From Trogon surrucura (Eukaryota > Chordata > Aves > Trogoniformes > Trogonidae), in contig CM036618.1 of the NCBI GenBank assembly GCA_020746105.1, positions 90,824,122-90,888,121 on the forward strand: 64,000 nt of DNA, written 5' to 3'. The number at the start of each line of letters is the position of its first letter. The first letter of the stretch is position 1. The position numbers were made by a program, and so were the translations under genes. This document shows positions 39,745 through 50,665 of the stretch, piece after piece. Under the pieces are notes generated by a model. That model made no database searches, had not been told where the DNA came from, and saw only the letters and a list, made by a program, of their open reading frames with translations.

Positions 39745-41552
39745 AGATGTAGCTGAACTTGGCAAGTAAGAAGGGCTTCTGCAGGTATGTCAGCCAGAAA
39801 AGGAAGGTCAAAGGAAGTGTTACCGTCTCGATGAACAGAAGTGGCAAACTGGTAACAACAGACAAGGAGAAGATAGAGGTACTCAGAATCTTGTTTTACC
39901 TCAGTCTTTGCTCGTAGCCTCTCTTCTCACACCTCTCAGGTGGATGGACCACAAGGCAGGGACTAGGGGAGCAGAGTCCCTCCAACTCTAAGAGAAAATC
40001 AGGTTCATGACTGCCTGAAGAACCTGAACGTACATAGCTGAATGGGGTGTGACAAGATGCATCCCAGAGTCCTCAGGGAATTGGCTGATGTAGCTGCAAA
40101 GCCATGCTCCATGATATTTGAAAAGTCATGGCATTCAGGTGATGTCCCTCACAACTGGAAGATGGGAAATATTGCACCGATTTTTAAAAAGGGTAAAAAG
40201 GAGGACCCTGGGAACTACCAAGCTGTCTGCCTCACCTTTGTGCCTGAGAAGATCATGGAACAGATCCCCCTAGAAGCTATGCTAAGGCACGTGGAGGGCA
40301 AAGAGGTGATTTGAGACAGCCAATGTGACTTCACTAATGGCAAGTCCTGCCTGACCAACGTGGTGGCTTTCTGTAATGGAGTGATTACACCAGTGGAGAA
40401 AGGACAAGTTATGGATGTCATCTACCTGGACCTCTGTAAGACCTTTGACATGGTCTCCCACAGCATCCATCTCTCTAAATGGGAGAGATGGGTTTGATTA
40501 GTGGACTGTTCAGTGGATGAGGAATTGGTTGGATAGTTGATTCCATAGGATAGTTGTCAATGGCTCAATGTCCAGATAGAGACTGGTGACAAGTGGTGTC
40601 CCTCAGGAGGTCTGTACTGTAACTAATGCTATATAATATCCTCATCAATGACGTAGACAATGAGATCGAGTGCACCCTCAGCAAGTTTGCAGACAACACC
40701 AAGCTGAGTGGCACAGCTGCCATGCCTGAGTGATAAAATGCCATCCAGAGGGACCTGGGCAAGCTAAAGAAGTGAGCCTATGTGAACCTCGTGAGGTTTA
40801 ACAAGGCCAAGTTGCAAGGTCCTGCACTTGGGTCAGGCAACCTCTGATATCAATACAGAATGGGAAATGAAGGGATTGAGAGCAGCAAAGAAGGACTTGG
40901 GAGGATGGACAGTTGAAAAGCTGGACATGAACTGGTGATACATGCTTGGAGCCCAGAATGCCAGTTGCATCCTGGGTGGTATCACAAGAAACATGGCCAG
41001 CAGGTTGAGGGAGGTGATTCTGCCCTTCTCTGCTCTGGTGAGACCCCACCTGGAATACTGCATCCAGCTCTGGGGCCTCTAACATTAAGAAGGACATGGA
41101 CCTGTTGGAGCAGATCTAGAGGAGGGCCACAAAAATGATCAGAGGGCCAGAGAGCCTCCTCTATGAGGAAAAGCTGAGACGGTTGGTGTTCAGCCTGGAG
41201 AAGTCTCTTGCGAGACCTTATCGTGACCTTTTAGTACTTAAAGGGAACCTATGAGAAAGGTGGGGGCAATCTTTTTAGCAAGGCCTGTTGTGATAGGACA
41301 AGGGGTAATGGATTTAAAAGGGTAGATTTTGACTAGAAATAGGGAAGAAATTTTTTACAGTGTGGGCGGTGGAACCACTGGAACAGATTGCCCAGAGATG
41401 ACGTAGAAGCCCCATCCCTGGAAAAGTTCAAGGTCAGGTTAGACAAGACTGTGAGCAACCTGGTCTAGCTGAAGATGTCCCTGCTCACTGCACCAGGGTT
41501 GAACTAGATGACTTTTACAGGTCCTTTCCAACCCAAAGCATTATGCTGAGAT
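39745..41552 (+). mobile_element. CR1 LINE, ~1.8 kb, largest copy in the window
   Basis: The copy begins upstream of the reverse transcriptase domain (GFYRYVSQKRKVKGSV-like, SGKLVTTDKEK). It continues through [53 protein letters not shown], the motif A region (MDVIYLDLCKTFD), a decayed PQGS region, FADNTKL, and a complete though mutated 3' part. In-frame stops (for example after KEV at about 40312 and at 40731) and frameshifts make it non-functional. The 3' end is gaactagatgacttttacag followed by a weak cattatgctgag octamer. The left boundary is approximate. Confidence 0.93.
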
Positions 41553-43236
41553 TACCTTTCCTAAACTTGTACAGAATTGCCTTCAGGGATATGAGAAAGG
41601 TGTTTAGCTTTTCTGTGCTATCTGTGGTATTAAACATGGAATAATTAAGTTTGGTTTTTCTTTTTCTTTCAAAGAAGAAAAGACGGACATCATAATAAAT
41701 AGTCAGATAAATTAAACAATAATGTGTTTTCAGGAGGTTGGTGAGGTTTTTTGCTTTTTATGTTGTTACGTTTTCTTTTCTGTGGCTTGCTTATGGCAAA
41801 GCCATCCCTGATAGCTTAGTTTGAGGGAGATATGTAATTCAGGAGTGAGGAAGTTTGGATTTACAGGAATATCGAAGTTAGTGAATTACTTAAGATTAAT
41901 ATTTTTTAATAGTTTTTGACCTGAAGTCCTTAGGAATTGCGTGTTTTACATAAGAAGATCAGATATTTGTAATTTCTCGTTAAAAGTAGTGAAATAATAA
42001 AATAAATAGATTCCCATAATACCAGGTAACTAACATTTGTCTGACATCCTAATATCTTATCTTTGGTGTTAAAATGTTTGTTATATTATGAAGGGTGAGG
42101 CTGATAAACCTAAGGAAAGAGTAACTGAGATACATAGTGGTAAAAAACATCTTTTAGACAAATTAAGTCTTTGGATTCTAATAAGCCTTGTAAAGATGAT
42201 AGTCTACTTGATGTGAATGCTGATTTTATGATTTTTCCCTTGTTTAGCATCTATTTGCTATGTCCTGGTGTTAATAATATGCGAAAGGTGCACAAAACCT
42301 GTTCACTTTCACAGTATCTTTAATTAAATCTAGGTGGTTGCCTTTATAGACACTTGATATTTATATTACAAAAGATTTCTATACACATGGAAAGAAGCAC
42401 TATTATATTGAGTGTCTGTAACAATATGCAGAATTTTAGAAGGGAATTCTTACTTGGGAGCACACTAACTTTGATTTCTCATAATTAAACTCCCTGAAGA
42501 ATTAAAATAGGAAGAAATTTCAGATGAATCAGTTTTTATAGAAGTGATGCGAAACTTCTGAGCATTTTCATAGCAATCTGATAATAAGTGCTATATGCAA
42601 CTTCCACAGTTTTTCTGCATCTCTTTTTATATGTATACTGTTGATCTCCAAAATAAAATGCTTAAAGCTTTCCAAGGAAAAGGATTATATTTTCGTTACT
42701 GGCTTGTTTCATCTTTAAAATTCACAAAGTATGCCTGAAGATTTAGGAAAATTCTACCTGAACTTCTTGGATGGAGGTGTTCCGATAGCTTTGCCTTTGC
42801 CTGCAGTGTCACCTTCTGTGTAGGGCTGGAGTTTGTTTTCTAAGACTAGCATTTGGTTGATTGCTTAAGCTGTATCTTGACCAGCTGAAAGCTCATCATC
42901 CTGCCTACTTAACTCATGTCATGGCTTCAAGGGTAAGTAACATGGTCATAATCCTCTGCTGATTTCATGACATTGTTATGTTAATATTTCATTTTGCTGT
43001 ATTATCAGCTCATTATACACTGTACTTGATGATAGGGTCTTCCATTTAATCTCTTTTCCTTGTCACTAGTTCATAAAGCTTTGACAATACTGGGAGTTCT
43101 CTTTTGAAAATTCCTTATTTTATAGTATCCTTAAGTGCTTATGTTATTAACGGATCTGTGGGAGTTTCCTCTGCTACATTTAGATAATATAAGTGCTAAA
43201 AATGTTAAGGCAAATCATATTAGATTCCTGCAAGAC

Positions 43237-43253
43237 AAAAAAAAAAAAAAAAA
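43237..43253. repeat. A17 homopolymer
   Basis: Seventeen consecutive A's with no adjacent retroposed sequence recognised. Confidence 0.9.
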
Positions 43254-45832
43254 GGACCATGATAAAATCTCCAGAAACATACATCACATTCCTGTGGAAT
43301 GTTTTTCTCTAGTCTCAGTACTTTAGACTTAATTTTGTTTTGATCCTCAAAATAAATATCCCTCTCCTCAACACATCCCTGACCCCAACCTTCCCATTCA
43401 CTGTTACTAAATCTTTTTTCCAGGGTGCCCATTCTTATTTTCATAGCCATTAGGCTTTTGTGCCTGGAGAACTCTTTTGATCCTATCATCAAAACATCTT
43501 TTCTGAGGCTAACCAAGCCCTTCTCTTTTCATCTGTTTAATAACAGAAGTAAATGAACCAAGATAATTAGATTTTAAATAAAAATTGTCATTTACAAGTG
43601 TTCAGTTTGATTATTTTTTTCTTCCTTTTTCTTTTCATACTTTTGGTGACACAAAGGAAAAAGACAGATTATTATATAAAAAAACCAAACAAACAAAAAA
43701 ACCTCCCTCAAATGTAAAAGAAACAAGTAATGAAATTATTTCTGGTTTGAAGAAGTTAAAAAAAAAAAAAAGAAAATTAAAACCATGCCATTTATATTAT
43801 ATAAAGAGTTACCTTTCTCAATCTGTAAAGCATTAGTTAGTGAGCATAGTCTGATTTCTGGTTCTTTATATACTGAAGTTTTCCTTGCTCAGTTGTTGAA
43901 ATTTCTAGTATTGTTGCTGTTATTACTTTTTTTTTTTTGCCTTTTTTAACCTGAAGAACTGGAAGCAATTCCTTTTACCAGTCACTTTGGTTCTTTATTT
44001 TCAAAATTACAGTACAGCTGATGTCTTACTTGGGATTCTCAGTTCCCTCGAGGCCATCTCATCATCTTTTCAGGCTGTACTCCATGGAGTCTCTTGCGTG
44101 ACTGTTTGAGTCTCCTTTTGTTTTCTTTCTGGGCCCTCCTAATAGGGGACAATGTACTCCCTCACAGCACTGTTATTCCTTGTTAAAAGACGGTGTTCTT
44201 GTTGAGTTGACTTGAGTGCTGAGATGATGTAACATCCCAAGAGGTGTGTTTCCTTAGCACCTTAGCTAATAAGGTGTGTGAGGAGCAAACACTGAGTAAC
44301 AATGTATTGGTACTTCAAGTACTTACCTCCCTTTGATCTTGGAATTTTTGGATGCTACTCTGCTATTTGATGTTGCGGTGGTGTCACTGCCGGCTGCATA
44401 AAGAAAGAAGGTGATGTATAAAGTTGTCTTCTCTCCGGAAAGGTTTCCTTGTAATAACTTCTGCTGTGTCAGTTTTCTTTAGGCAAGGTACAGTTACAGA
44501 GGGAGCAGCTCAGAAGCAACGTTGTGCCTTACTGATCAACTGTCGGAACAGCTAAACTTTATAGAAATTACTTTGAGAGGAACCACGGCCAATATCAGCA
44601 GGCTTATCACAGTCTGGCCTTTGAAACTAAAGCTTGATGCCAAGGCTAAGATACGTATACCCTGCAGGTGGACAGCTGCCTGTGACAGAGTGCAGGGCTG
44701 GATGACCACTTCTCTTCTGTCTGTCCCTCTGCTCAGAAGGGCACTTCAGAAAGATCTAGTGCTCTTAAGCTCATTTTGCTTTGTTACTGGGAACGGGATC
44801 ACTTAATCTGAATTTCCAGATGTTGTTGTTTTGGCAGTATGACAGCTGTGCTCGGCTACCAGAATTCCTTGGGTTTCTTCCTGAAAGACTTCTGTCTCCA
44901 AAACAATGTTTTCCATGCTAATAACCTGGATGATGGTCAAAGGTTTTCCTAGCAGAGCTGGCTGGAAAAAATGCAGACTTGTATTTAAAAGTCCATCTGA
45001 GACCATTTGCTGCTTTGACCTTCTCCTTTGCTTGGATTATTTTTTTACCAAATGGGAAGTCAATTTATAAAATTTTGGATGATGGGGTTTTGTTTACTTA
45101 CTCTGTCAATGAGTGTGCAATGCTTTGATTACTCTAAATGGGAGGAAGTCTTCTTGGCAGAAAGGAACATTGACTCCTGTCAGTCTTTTAAACATCTTTT
45201 TCAGACCTTCTTCTAGAAGATTGTTCTTCTTAAATTACTTAATCTGGTCAATCTTTTTGCTGTTGTTGTTTTGTTTGTGGGTTTCGGGGTTTTTGTCTTT
45301 GTGGGGTTTTTTTAAGGCAGTTGACTGGGAAGAAAATGAGTGGAGAAAAGTACAAGTTATTAATCTAATCATTTAATAATCTCCTGCAACTCAGGTTGTC
45401 AATTATAATGAATGTGAGGCAAAAACTAGAGAAGGTGGAGGTATTTCTGAAAAAGCTTACAGTGAAGGCAATAAGCTGTGATTTCAGCTCATGAGACTTG
45501 GAAACAGTTATATTTCCATCATGTGTGCCATTTTCTCCGTGAAAACATGAGAATTTTAAGAAGTTTGATCTACTTATTTTGCCAGAGGTTATCTGTATAT
45601 TGACTATAGGATGATTGAAGTAAAACCTAGTATTTTTATCTAGGCTTCTAATACAGCTTTCAGATTCTATCTGTACTTTTCTTTTTTTTTTTTTCTTTCT
45701 TTAGTAAAGTGTAGGTGCTTATCTCAGGTTTTTGTTCTTCTCACAAGAGAAAAGCATCTTCCAAAGCAATGTCTGCTAGGTGAGTTAAGGTGCAAATTCC
45801 TGTGCTAGAGGTCGTCTTTTTTTCTTCATCTT

Positions 45833-45852
45833 CCCCGATTTTTTAATCGGGG
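45833..45852. repeat. Perfect short hairpin
   Basis: Arms CCCCGATT (45833-45840) and AATCGGGG (45845-45852) separated by TTTT; an 8-bp GC-rich perfect inverted repeat in AT-rich intron. Confidence 0.9.
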
Positions 45853-46378
45853 CTGCGAAAGTAGAGATATTAGTACAGAATTCAATAAGATTTCATGTAG
45901 TCATCTTAAAGGGAAGCTGACACAAATTCTTTGAGGTTTTTTTTTTTTTTATCCCATGTAGTTGAAGCTGTAATGCTTTTTTTTTTTCTGCCTATATCTC
46001 TGAGGTCAAAGGGCATGCAGTAAAGAAAATAGATTCCCTCCTTTTTGTGTTTACAAATAAGTTGAGAAGAAAAGGTCAAAAGCAAAGGTATGATAAATTA
46101 AACTTTGGTCTCTATACTCCTACTTTTTTTGTTCATTTGGTTCATTATGCGTTACTGTTATGGTAAACAGAATATTATTTAAAAAAACATTGAAATGCTT
46201 GTTTTAAAACTATCACTATACTGTAGTATATGTGCAGATAGAGTTAAATTGCTTTACTTTATCTTGACATTTTAACATTATTTGTGAGAAGTGATATAAT
46301 TAATACTGGGTTTTAAGAACTTGTTTATCCCTTTGTAGTAGCATGCTGCTATAATGCAATATTTTAAGAATTATTTTA

Positions 46379-46437
46379 AGTTGGATTAAATGATCTCTAA
46401 GGTCCCTTCCAGCCTAGGCCATTCTATGATTCTGTGA
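46379..46437 (+). mobile_element. CR1 tail-only fragment (~60 bp)
   Basis: Only the 3' UTR terminus of a CR1 remains: gttggattaaatgatctcta, cttccagcctaggcc and attctatgattctgtga. Extreme 5' truncation. Its sequence is almost the same as that at 50239-50299 and is the same tail subtype as 34261-34868. Confidence 0.9.
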
Positions 46438-47871
46438 AGATAGTGTAAGAAAGGTTTTATGAGATTGCTTTACTTGCATTTCTTCATGCAAAGTTCCTTT
46501 TGAGTAGTACCTGACAGTGGAGAATATGACACTGATGAAGTTAAGGGAGAGATACTAAAATCCTCTCTGAGAGATGGCTCTTCCTCATTCATTGAATGCT
46601 CGTCTGAGATGAAATGGCTGTTGGGCAATGAAGAAGACATGCATAGTAGAGGAAAAGCAAACTGCTTGCTTTTTAAGCATAAAGAATAAGCAAATGCATT
46701 AAGTGCTGATGATGCTTGTTACTGTGTGATATAATGTGGTGGTTGTCTTGGAATACTTACAATATTTGAAATAATTAACAACTAGAGTTCTTATTTTCAT
46801 TCCTTTCACTTGCAATTACAGGATCTTCTGCTGAGTTCTTTTTTTTTAATCTGAAATTCATGTGTATTTGTAGTATGCTAAATTAATATACAAGTATTTT
46901 TTTACAAAAAAAAAATTAGATTTGCAATTGAAAAATTTAAGTGCTGTTCAATGAAGTTTCTCAGCCATGATATTTGCATATTTCTCTGTTCATATTGTCT
47001 TGCATTTTATTGAATTATTGCTTCATATCTCTATAATGTGCCCATTGTTTGGTGCAAGAACTCTGTTAAACGTAAAATTATCAGAAGTCCTATGTGTTTA
47101 CCTTTTAAACTATTATGTTAATTATAAAGCAAAAAAAAAATGGAAACATTCGTAACTATTTATCTACATCTTGTGTCTTCTCGTTCTTTAGGCTGTTTTC
47201 TTAACTAAGGAAATAAGTACTACTTGCATGGAGAAAACGTTCTTTTTAGAATGATACAATCTCTAAAATTAACCACAGTATTTGATATACCTACCCTCTC
47301 ACATTACTTGGCATCTCATGTAATTGGTTGCCCCTCCACATACTGAGGGTAGCACCGTCACACCGAAAGAGAATCCGTGATTATTTTCATGTGGCTTAGA
47401 TTTAATGATTCTGCATGGTCTTCCTTTCTCGTTAATTATTCCCTGTATAAAACTGGGTATAATACGGTTTCCTAATGAGAACACTCTTCTGATGAATGCG
47501 TGCAGTTACTGCTATTAGTGTGTCACCAGTTTTGATTTTTCAGGGAGAATTGGAGAATTGCAAGTCTGGAGAATCCAATTATTTTCAAACAATCTGGAAC
47601 TAGTTTTCTACGTTTTTACATTCAGCACTAGAGAAGCGCTGGTGTTTTACCACCCTCTTGCTTGCTTGACCAGCAAACAGAGTTCAGATGGGTAAAGGAT
47701 GGGTTGATAAGCTCTCTTGGTTGTTGGGTGAATAAAAATATGATTCTAAGATATGAATATGCTAACACTGGAACCTGTACTCTAGCTTTCTGTTTTCCTT
47801 TTGCTTATTCTTTCCCCTTATCCGTGGCTTCATTTATTTATGGGCTTTTCCTTACTGTTCTTTGGTTTCAG

Positions 47872-47993
47872 ATGCGAGTGTCTCTCTGGTTTATGTGGTT
47901 TCCCTATGTGCGAGGCAGGCTCCGCTCCCCAGATAGTCTCGCGTGGAGATGGAACACCTGGCAAGTGCTGTGATGTCTTTGAATGTGTCAATG
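47872..47993 (+). CDS. CRIM1: CRIM1 internal exon (probably exon 5): C-terminal half of second 12-cysteine module, with RGD
   Basis: This 122-nt exon encodes about 40 residues equivalent to human CRIM1 ~291-330. The acceptor is tttggtttcag (AG 47870-47871), and the first base completes the Arg codon begun in the previous exon (phase 2). The donor is AATG|gtacgt, leaving in phase 1. Landmarks are CECLSGLCGFP, IVSRGDGTPGKCC and DVFECVN. The RGD tripeptide is the annotated cell-attachment motif of human CRIM1, a potential integrin contact on the extracellular side. Seven cysteines complete the module started at 30265. Bird-specific differences from human lie in the CEAGSAPQ stretch. The overlapping longer + strand frames here begin in the intron and are not real genes. 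Confidence 0.97.
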
Positions 47994-48570
47994 GTACGTG
48001 AAGCTTTCTCTTGCACCTGGAGAGGAGGATTTTATCGGTCTGTGGGAGATGCTGGGCATTTGGTTAATCTTATCATGCTGTCAAGAGAAGGACCGTGTTC
48101 TAAGAGAAGTAATGTTCTTGAGATTTGTGCAGTGTGAAGGAGTTGGAAGTTCAGCTGAAGATGTTGAAGTGGCAAACTGTGTCATTTTTAAGTTGTCATG
48201 TTTCTTTAATTTCTGAAGCGCTTTTCCTTGTGATGCAGGGATTTATAGTTTTAGCAAGAATCCCTTCCTGCATATTTTTCAGGCACTACTTTGCCAGTAA
48301 CAAAAACTAGAATCCTTTTAGATGTGAGATTTTTGCTAAGCACTGCAACTACTTGTTGCAGCACTGCTTTTGCTTACTGTTTAGCCTATGGGATTTGCTT
48401 TAAGAAGCATTTGCAAAGTAGTTTTTAACACGAACGTACAAACTGGAAATTTTAAGTCAGTGTAAGAATGGACTGATTCACATTCTTTGCTTCCTGATGT
48501 AAATGTTTAGAAAATGTTTAAAAACTTTTAATTTGTTTATACAAGAGACTATATCTCAGGACTGTTATGC

Positions 48571-48584
48571 TATATATATATATA
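48571..48584. repeat. (TA)7 microsatellite
   Basis: Seven perfect TA units in intron 5. Confidence 0.9.
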
Positions 48585-50238
48585 ACTGCATAAATGCTAT
48601 ATATAGTGAGCTGGGAAGATGTTTGACTATTGCTAGGTAGAAGGGGAAAAATACTCTTGAAATGTTATGCTAATAATTTCTGAGCATAAAATGTTATATG
48701 TTGGTGCAATATTTACTATTTAATATTTATTTAATATTTAATCTTGTTTAGTGGTGCATGTATCATGTGATTGAAAAAGCTTTTATTTTACTTTTCATAA
48801 ACACAGGAGAATGTTCCTGATATTTACACGTAGCATATTTTAAATACACAAATCCTGATTCAAAAATAATACTCAGTACGTGTAATAGGATGATATATTG
48901 AAAAATTAACTTCTTTCATACGCATTAAAAAGCCTGCATCAGGAAGAATTGCAGATTCTTTAGCTTTTACATTAATTCTTCCACTATTTGGGATAAGGTT
49001 GTAGATTCCGTAGAATTAAATGCAGTTTACCTAATTTATGTTTGTATACTACCTGTTATCTTTGTTTTATGTTCATGTCATTCTGTTATTTCCAAATTTG
49101 ATTTGTGTGGTATACAGCAATGTTTGATTCAGGATTTACTTTAGTACTTTGAGCAAGAAATGTGAAGCCATTTTCTTATACAATGTCTTTGCTGGTGTGA
49201 AACAGTCTCACAGGTACAAACCACCTTGCTAATATTCCTGTTTCTCTTAAGTCTGCAAATTATTTGTGGGTACTGCTATCAAAATTGTTGCAGTATATAT
49301 CCTATCAGGCATTAGATGGAGCTGTTTAAATTGCCTGCTTCTTTTGTCCTTAGTCGTTTTCATACCCTATTTCCAAGGAGGAGTTATATTCATTTTTCAG
49401 TGTTAACAGTGGATTTGAACTGTCCTAGCGCTGTTGTCCCATGTGTCATTGCCTTATGGCTGACTGTAACTCATTCCAAAGACTCAACCTGCTTTTGGGT
49501 CAAGATTTCTTTTTGCCTCTCAGACTTTCTCATTCTTAATCTTTAGCTTAATAGCCTGTGAAGACAGACTAAATTGGAAGAAAAAATTGAAGGGAAGTTG
49601 ATGCCACAGAGGGAAACAGAAAGGCCAGATTGGAGGAAAACAAAGATTTGTAGGAAAAGATAATCTTTTGTCTTACCTCTTTAAAGCATCATTATTAAAA
49701 TATTACAGGCCACTGTGAAATTTTTTTATATGTTTCTCTTTTTTAACAATAAAAATAATAATACCTCTGAGAAACCTGGTCAGAAAAGTTAAATGCATGT
49801 GGATTTCTTTCCCAAAGGGCATTTGTCTTTATGATACTTAATGATGCTTCATTCTGGAAAGAGGAAATAGAAACCTGAATATGATAAGTATTTTTGTACT
49901 TAACTTTGGAGCAGCTGTGAAACTACTCGTGAGGAGTTCTGTTTGTGATGTTTGGATTGTGTGGCAGATCGTTAGCAAAGAGGACAGAGTGGTCATAGAA
50001 CTTGACCTGCATTGCTGTATAATGTGGGTTTTTTCAAGTGCATCTTGGAATAGTTAGGTGGTTCTCATATCAAGGACAGGTATTGCAAGCCACACTTCTA
50101 AAACCTATAAATTTCTAGAAAACTAATTATAACAAAAGCTTACTAGATAAATGTCAAGTGCGATGATAAACTGGCAAATATATGTGTATAATACCTGTAC
50201 GTGCTTTGATCAGTTTAAAATGAAGAGGAGGGGGAAAG

Positions 50239-50299
50239 GGAGGTTGGATTAAATGATCTCTAAGGTCCCTTCCAGCCTAGACCATTCTATGATTCTATG
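50239..50299 (+). mobile_element. CR1 tail-only fragment (~60 bp)
   Basis: The 3' UTR terminus only: gaggttggattaaatgatct, cttccagcctagacc and attctatgattctatg. It is preceded by a purine-rich stretch (gaagaggagggggaaaggg). Near-identical to 46379-46437. Confidence 0.9.
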
Positions 50300-50519
50300 T
50301 TTTTCATGAAAGTGATAATATTTCAAGATCCTTTTAAAAAATGGAGCTGGATATTATATTCAATTAACTAGTGCAGAAGAGATATAGTAGATATCAGTGA
50401 CAGATGGAGAATATATCTTGCCATGATAGGCTTAGATCAATTTCTTAACTTCATTAAAAAAATTGCCGTCACAATAACAAGAGCCAAATCTGTAAGTTCT
50501 AGGACATGCTGTTCTCATC

Positions 50520-50665
50520 AGTGAGGGTAGTTAGCTGTTGGCACAAACTGCCAGGAAGATGTTGAATTCCTTATCTTCATCCTTTCCAATTAGGATTAGA
50601 TGCCTTTTTAAAGAGTGTGTTTTAATCAAATGAAAGTTAATGGGTTTATAGATGGTAAGTGGGGA
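50520..50665 (+). mobile_element. Ancient CR1/L3-like LINE fragment
   Basis: The order gtgagggtagttagctgttg, cacaaactgccaggaagatg, gattagatgcctttttaaag and tcaaatgaaagttaatgggt matches the pattern of old amniote CR1/L3 3' ends (GN-like W-x-x-L-P region, then a short 3' UTR) that I remember from reptile genomes. No avian octamer tail. This is a pattern match by eye on diverged sequence. Confidence 0.5.

Larger units (their letters stand above)
30386..47871 (+). other. CRIM1: CRIM1 intron splitting the second module (probably intron 4, phase 2)
   Basis: A 17.5-kb intron, the only phase-2 intron in the window. 30386-34074 is unique AT-rich sequence with nothing recognised. An A-rich CAAA tract is at 34083-34152, followed closely by a CR1 copy (34261-34868). 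34869-39744 has nothing recognised. A long CR1 lies at 39745-41552. 41553-46378 is unique with an A17 run, T-rich tracts and a short GC-rich hairpin (45833-45852). A tail-only CR1 fragment is at 46379-46437, and 46438-47871 is unique sequence to the acceptor. Confidence 0.92.

Noticed and set aside
44522-44806. A 94-codon + strand frame in a GC-richer patch
   Set aside because: No domain recognised and no good acceptor-donor pair in the CRIM1 phase; it would not fit between exons 4 and 5, which share a split Arg codon.
47662-48216. Several + strand frames overlapping exon 5
   Set aside because: They start in the intron or read exon 5 in the wrong frame. Only the frame giving CECLSGLCGFP and SRGDGTPGKCC is real, and it is bounded by splice sites.
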